From: Achromobacter sp. RTa
GTDB lineage: Bacteria > Pseudomonadota > Gammaproteobacteria > Burkholderiales > Burkholderiaceae_B
DNA: 64,000 bases
Direction: 5' to 3'
Assembly: GCF_000757485.1 (NCBI RefSeq)
Contig: NZ_JPYO01000027.1
Span: forward strand, 372,001 to 436,000
In this document: in pieces, positions 59,799 to 64,000 of the stretch
Layout: each line of letters starts with the position of its first letter
Numbering within the stretch: the stretch's first letter is position 1
The notes under the pieces: model-generated
The model's database searches: none
What the model saw: only the letters and a program-made list of their open reading frames with translations
What the model was told of the DNA's origin: nothing
Program-made: the position numbers and the translations under genes

Positions 59799-61057
59799 AC
59801 CGGGCGCTGAGCGCCCTGTTGCGCCGGCCTGGGCGCCGTCAGCGCGATCAGCGCCACGACGATCAGCGAGTACGTGGGAACGCTGCGCATATTTCGGAAC
59901 ATCATTTCCGTCAGGCTGTAGGCGCAGTAGCCCAGGCAGAACAGCAAGCCCATCTGCGCTCCGACGCGTATGACGCGATCGTCGCTGGCCAGCCGGCGCA
60001 GGAACACCCCCGCCGGCACCAGGTACAGCGCCATGATGCCCATCAGGCCCAGCAGCCCGTATCCCGAGAGGGCCGCGAGCAGGTCATTATGGGGTTCGCC
60101 ATAGCCTTCGACGACCTCGTGCGACACGATCCCCTGCTGCTCGAGCTGCAGGAGCTCGCCGCGGAAGTTGCTAGGGCCCACCCCGACGATGGGGCTTTTT
60201 TCGAACATCAGCAAAGAGGCATGCCACAGTTGCAGGCGTATGCCGAACGAGGTATCGCGGTCGGTCGACGTCGCAAAACCCTGAAGATCGCTCTTCAGGT
60301 ACTGCATGCGGCTGCTGAAGTTCCAGATGCCGGCCGCGGCGACGGCCAGCACCACGGCCAGCGCCAGCGCGCAGTACAGCTTGTGGCGCCGGTTCCATCC
60401 ATGCAGTCCGAACAGGAAGACCACCGCCAGGATGGGAAGCAGCATCCAGCTGCTGCGCGTCTCGGACAGCCAGGTGGCCCAGACGCTCAGCCCCCCGGCC
60501 AGCAGCTTGAGGGCGTTCTCGGCGCGCGGCCAGCGCGTGCTGGCGCCCCAACCCATGCTCAGCAGCGACATCATGCCGAACAGCAGCGTCAGGTTCGCGA
60601 AGGCGACGGCGTTATAGCGCCCGCCCACCTGGACCACGGCGTTGCGGTCCGCGGTCATCATGATGGCGATGAGCATCGCCGAACCGGCGAGCGCGCCGGC
60701 CACGATGCTCCATTGGATCTGCCTGAGCCACTGCCGCGGCGCCCTCAGCAACAGCCAGAGCACCGGCAGCGCCAGCGCGAACCGGAGCAGCTTCTCAAGT
60801 TCCGAGTCGCTCCACACCCCGCGCACCGCCGACGTGGCGAACAAGCAAACGAGCGGCAGCAGCAAGGCCACGGCCATGGGCCACAGGGCCCGGAAATCCA
60901 TCGGCTCATAGCGCCGGACCGCATTGGCGGCAAGCGCGGCCAGTGCGATCAGGCCCGCGAGATACACAATGGCCGGCCCGCCCACCGGGCTGGTCAATGC
61001 CAGCGCCGGCACCAGCAGCACCAGCCAGGTGGCCAGGGAAATGTACAGTCGGGGCAC
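59780..61057 (-). CDS. O-antigen ligase-like (Wzy/WaaL family) membrane protein
   Basis: About 425 residues, with 10-12 membrane helices and a large periplasmic loop (about residues 250-310) with IRLQLWHASLLMFEKSPIVGVGPSNFR and a nearby conserved HNDLLAALSGYGLLG. The 'R.....W......P..G.G...F' and 'HN' pattern is that of O-antigen ligases and polymerases (PF04932). It would join polysaccharide to lipid A-core or polymerise repeat units in the periplasm; the exact role is not decided by sequence. The start is uncertain: GTG 61057 (with CAGG upstream) or TTG 61066. Confidence 0.85.
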   Translation of the reverse strand: MPRLYISLATWLVLLVPALALTSPVGGPAIVYLAGLIALAALAANAVRRYEPMDFRALWPMAVALLLPLVCLFATSAVRGVWSDSELEKLLRFALALPVLWLLLRAPRQWLRQIQWSIVAGALAGSAMLIAIMMTADRNAVVQVGGRYNAVAFANLTLLFGMMSLLSMGWGASTRWPRAENALKLLAGGLSVWATWLSETRSSWMLLPILAVVFLFGLHGWNRRHKLYCALALAVVLAVAAAGIWNFSSRMQYLKSDLQGFATSTDRDTSFGIRLQLWHASLLMFEKSPIVGVGPSNFRGELLQLEQQGIVSHEVVEGYGEPHNDLLAALSGYGLLGLMGIMALYLVPAGVFLRRLASDDRVIRVGAQMGLLFCLGYCAYSLTEMMFRNMRSVPTYSLIVVALIALTAPRPAQQGAQRPVQPAKR

Positions 61058-61107
61058 AACGATCAACCTGGAAAAAAAACGGCATGCCTATGCCGAACCG
61101 CTAGACA

Positions 61108-61138
61108 AAACCCGCCCGCCATGACGGCGGGCGGGTTT
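61108..61138. terminator. Intrinsic terminator of icd
   Basis: Stem AAACCCGCCCGCC (61108-61120) with GGCGGGCGGGTTT (61126-61138). On the minus strand the A/T ends provide a U tract (TTTTGTC) after the stem. It lies between icd and the ligase-like gene. Confidence 0.8.
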
Positions 61139-61166
61139 ATGGGACTTGCAGGCGGGAAGCCGCCGA

Positions 61167-62423
<1,257 letters not shown>

Positions 62424-62626
62424 GAATGCTCCATTTGCTCCGGGTGATTTTTCTGCACGCGCCGGCATCGGGAAGCGTCCGATTCCGCGGGGAATACCGT
62501 CCTCGAGAACCGCACACCGGATGGCGGATGGCAACCCATTCTATATCGCAAAGGGGCCGCCCGGCCCGGCGGGCCGCGCCGGGCGGTAAAATAATGCATC
62601 GACAGCCCGCTTTCCGTCCCCCGCAG

Positions 62627-63052
62627 ATGTTCAATCCCTCCCGCGACCAAGTCCGCGAATTCTTCATCGAAACCTGGCGCAAACACCGCGCAGCCGAAGT
62701 GCTTACGCCCCTCGAAGCCATCGCCCTGGACTGGATCATCGAGCACCCGGAGTACCACGGCGACCTGGAAAACCCTGAAGCCATGACGGCGGAATACTCG
62801 GTGGAAAAGGGGCGCACCAATCCCTTTCTGCATCTGTCCATGCACCTGGCCATCGCCGAGCAGCTGTCCATCGACCATCCGCCCGGCATCCGGAACGCCT
62901 ACCAGCAACTGGTGGCCCGCACGGACGCGCACCACGCCGCGCATGAAATCATGGAATGCCTCGGCCAGGTGGTCTGGGAGGCGCAGCGGCTGGGCACGCC
63001 GCTGGACAGCGACACTTACATCGACCTGATCCGCCAGCGCGTCGGGCGCTGA
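62627..63052 (+). CDS. DUF1841 family protein
   Basis: 141 residues beginning MFNPSRDQVREFFIETWRKH, with the family pattern HPEYH near residue 40, FLHLSMHLAIAEQLSID and HAAHEIMECLGQVVWEAQR. DUF1841 is a small helical protein widespread in beta- and gammaproteobacteria with no known function; the several conserved His and Glu suggest metal binding. The start is chosen at the conserved MFNPSR; an ATG at 62594 is also possible. It is divergent from icd. Confidence 0.9.
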   Translation: MFNPSRDQVREFFIETWRKHRAAEVLTPLEAIALDWIIEHPEYHGDLENPEAMTAEYSVEKGRTNPFLHLSMHLAIAEQLSIDHPPGIRNAYQQLVARTDAHHAAHEIMECLGQVVWEAQRLGTPLDSDTYIDLIRQRVGR

Positions 63053-63056
63053 AAAC

Positions 63057-63084
63057 AAAAACCCTCGGCATGCCGAGGGTTTTC
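63057..63084. terminator. Bidirectional terminator (DUF1841 / cytochrome c)
   Basis: Perfect palindrome ACCCTCGGCATGCCGAGGGT (63061-63080) flanked by AAAA and TTTT, between convergent genes. Confidence 0.88.
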
Positions 63085-63107
63085 CGTATGCGAGGGCCGC
63101 GGAAGCC

Positions 63108-63470
63108 CTATTTGCGCACGCCCAGGTCGCTCGGCTGCGCCGAGAGCCATGCCGCCACGTTGGAGATGTCCTGGTCCGACAGCTGCGTGGCGAAGGCCCC
63201 CATGATGGGGTTCTTGCGCACGTTGGCCGTGGCCGCGCTGCCGGAGGCGCCGCGCTTGTAGGCCTTCAGGGCATGGACCAGATAGTCCGCATGCTGCCCC
63301 GCCAGGACCGGGTAGGCCGGATCCACCGCCGTCTTGGCGTCGGCGCCGTGGCAGGAGGCGCAATTGAATTTGTCGAATACGGCCTTGCCGGCCGCCAGTT
63401 CCTGGGCCTGCGAGGCAGTGCCCGCCATGGCCAGGGTCGCGCCCGCGAGGGCAAGCATGATGCGATTCAT
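63108..63470 (-). CDS. Class I cytochrome c, exported
   Basis: 120 residues. Signal peptide MNRIMLALAGATLAMAGTAS (cut near AQA), haem site CASCH, and a distal Met region (MGAFATQLSDQDISNVAAWL). A periplasmic electron carrier. AAGGGG precedes the ATG, which is 11 bp after the upstream cytochrome gene's stop. The pair probably arose by duplication or resembles a split cytochrome c4. In Bordetella relatives such cytochrome pairs lie near ysxC and ccsB; that context is beyond the window. Confidence 0.93.
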   Translation of the reverse strand: MNRIMLALAGATLAMAGTASQAQELAAGKAVFDKFNCASCHGADAKTAVDPAYPVLAGQHADYLVHALKAYKRGASGSAATANVRKNPIMGAFATQLSDQDISNVAAWLSAQPSDLGVRK

Positions 63471-63481
63471 CTGTTTGCCCC

Positions 63482-63835
63482 TTATTTGAGATTCGAGTAG
63501 TACGCGGCCAGGTCGGCGATGTCCTGGTCGGACAGGCTGCCGGCGATGGCATCCATGGTGGGATGGCTGCGCGCGCCTTTCTTGTACTCGTTGAGGGCGG
63601 TTTCGATGTACTTGGCGTTCTGGCCAGCGATCATCGGAACATGGTAAAGCTCGGGAAACGTCGCCTTGTAGCCTTCGATGCCGTGGCAACCGATGCACAT
63701 GGAAACCTTGTCGCGGGCGTTCTGGACATTACCGACCGGTGCTGCGTCCGCAGCAACAGCCTGGCCGGCGATCGCACAGGATGCCATTGCGGCCAACACG
63801 GATAGCGTGTACTTCAGAGAGGTTCGCAACTTCAT
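63482..63835 (-). CDS. Class I cytochrome c, exported
   Basis: 117 residues. Signal peptide up to QAVAADA, haem site CIGCH (about residues 47-51), distal Met in HPTMDAIAGSLSDQDIADLAAYY. It shares the 'LSDQDI..[LV]AA' C-terminus with the next gene, so the two are paralogues. It starts the pair on the minus strand. Upstream (63836-64000) is the promoter region, with an inverted repeat AATACC-N7-GGTATT at 63960-63978. Confidence 0.93.
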   Translation of the reverse strand: MKLRTSLKYTLSVLAAMASCAIAGQAVAADAAPVGNVQNARDKVSMCIGCHGIEGYKATFPELYHVPMIAGQNAKYIETALNEYKKGARSHPTMDAIAGSLSDQDIADLAAYYSNLK

Positions 63836-64000
63836 TGGAGTGGCTCTTCTTCGTATGGCTAAGGACTAGGGCCTGCTCTCAAGAAAAGGCCCTCGGCAAA
63901 CACGTTGCGGGTCGAACCCAAAGCAAAACCGCCTGATTGTACGATAATTGCTCAGGATTAATACCTTACGATGGTATTGATCTCCATCAAACCACATATG

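Overview
The window is high-GC chromosomal DNA from a betaproteobacterium of the Alcaligenaceae, most likely the Bordetella/Achromobacter group. The evidence is the housekeeping gene order (pnp-rpsO; ilvB-ilvN-ilvC-pssA; trxB-ftsK-lolA-rarA-serS), a Bug-type (TctC-like) solute-binding protein of the kind expanded in Bordetella, a PXPV-repeat envelope protein, and the protein sequences themselves. Species cannot be fixed by eye.

Layout. 1-12 kb: core genes. These are pnp (cut by the left edge), rpsO, a lipoprotein, pssA, the branched-chain amino acid genes ilvBNC, a FUSC membrane protein, yaaA, 3-hydroxybutyrate dehydrogenase and a CPA2 antiporter. 12.2-17.3 kb: a tRNA-Ser(CGA) followed by about 5 kb of more AT-rich accessory DNA. 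It holds small unknown genes, a frameshifted phage terminase small subunit, and a divergent membrane gene resembling putative phage abortive-infection proteins (PutAbiC-like); this looks like a decayed prophage or island. 17.3-27 kb: three catabolic loci. The first is MHS transporter-nitrilase-flavin reductase with a divergent IclR regulator. The second is enolase-superfamily dehydratase-DapA-like aldolase-Bug protein with a divergent LysR regulator. The third is a cytosine-deaminase-like amidohydrolase. 27-29 kb: small genes, including an ASCH-like protein and a PXPV-repeat protein.

29.3-47 kb: the conserved series trxB/ftsK-lolA-(interruption)-rarA-serS. Between rarA and lolA lie about 11 kb that look like a salvage pathway for N-acylated D-amino acids or D-peptides: C-N hydrolase, PLP D-amino-acid deaminase, a five-gene peptide ABC transporter, an RpiR regulator, D-aminoacylase and RidA. 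47.4-51 kb: smr, an EmrE-type pump, and a two-gene Na+/solute symporter. 51.5-59.8 kb: a complete kdpFABCDE potassium system preceded by a previously unmarked 32-codon ORF that overlaps kdpF. 59.8-64 kb: an O-antigen-ligase-like protein, icd, a DUF1841 protein and two cytochromes c.

The most unusual signals are three repeat families that interact with gene ends. A 184-bp element occurs twice (8891-9074 and, inverted, 36022-36205), and its terminal GTAG supplies the stop codon of the abutting gene in both cases. A 125-bp hairpin-rich unit is duplicated with a 133-bp period between the two ABC permease genes, where it makes a relay of two mini-ORFs that links dppB to dppC. A third, 68-85-bp unit repeated about 3.3 times encodes the C-terminus of RidA. 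Nothing in the window resembles a CRISPR array or an intact transposase.
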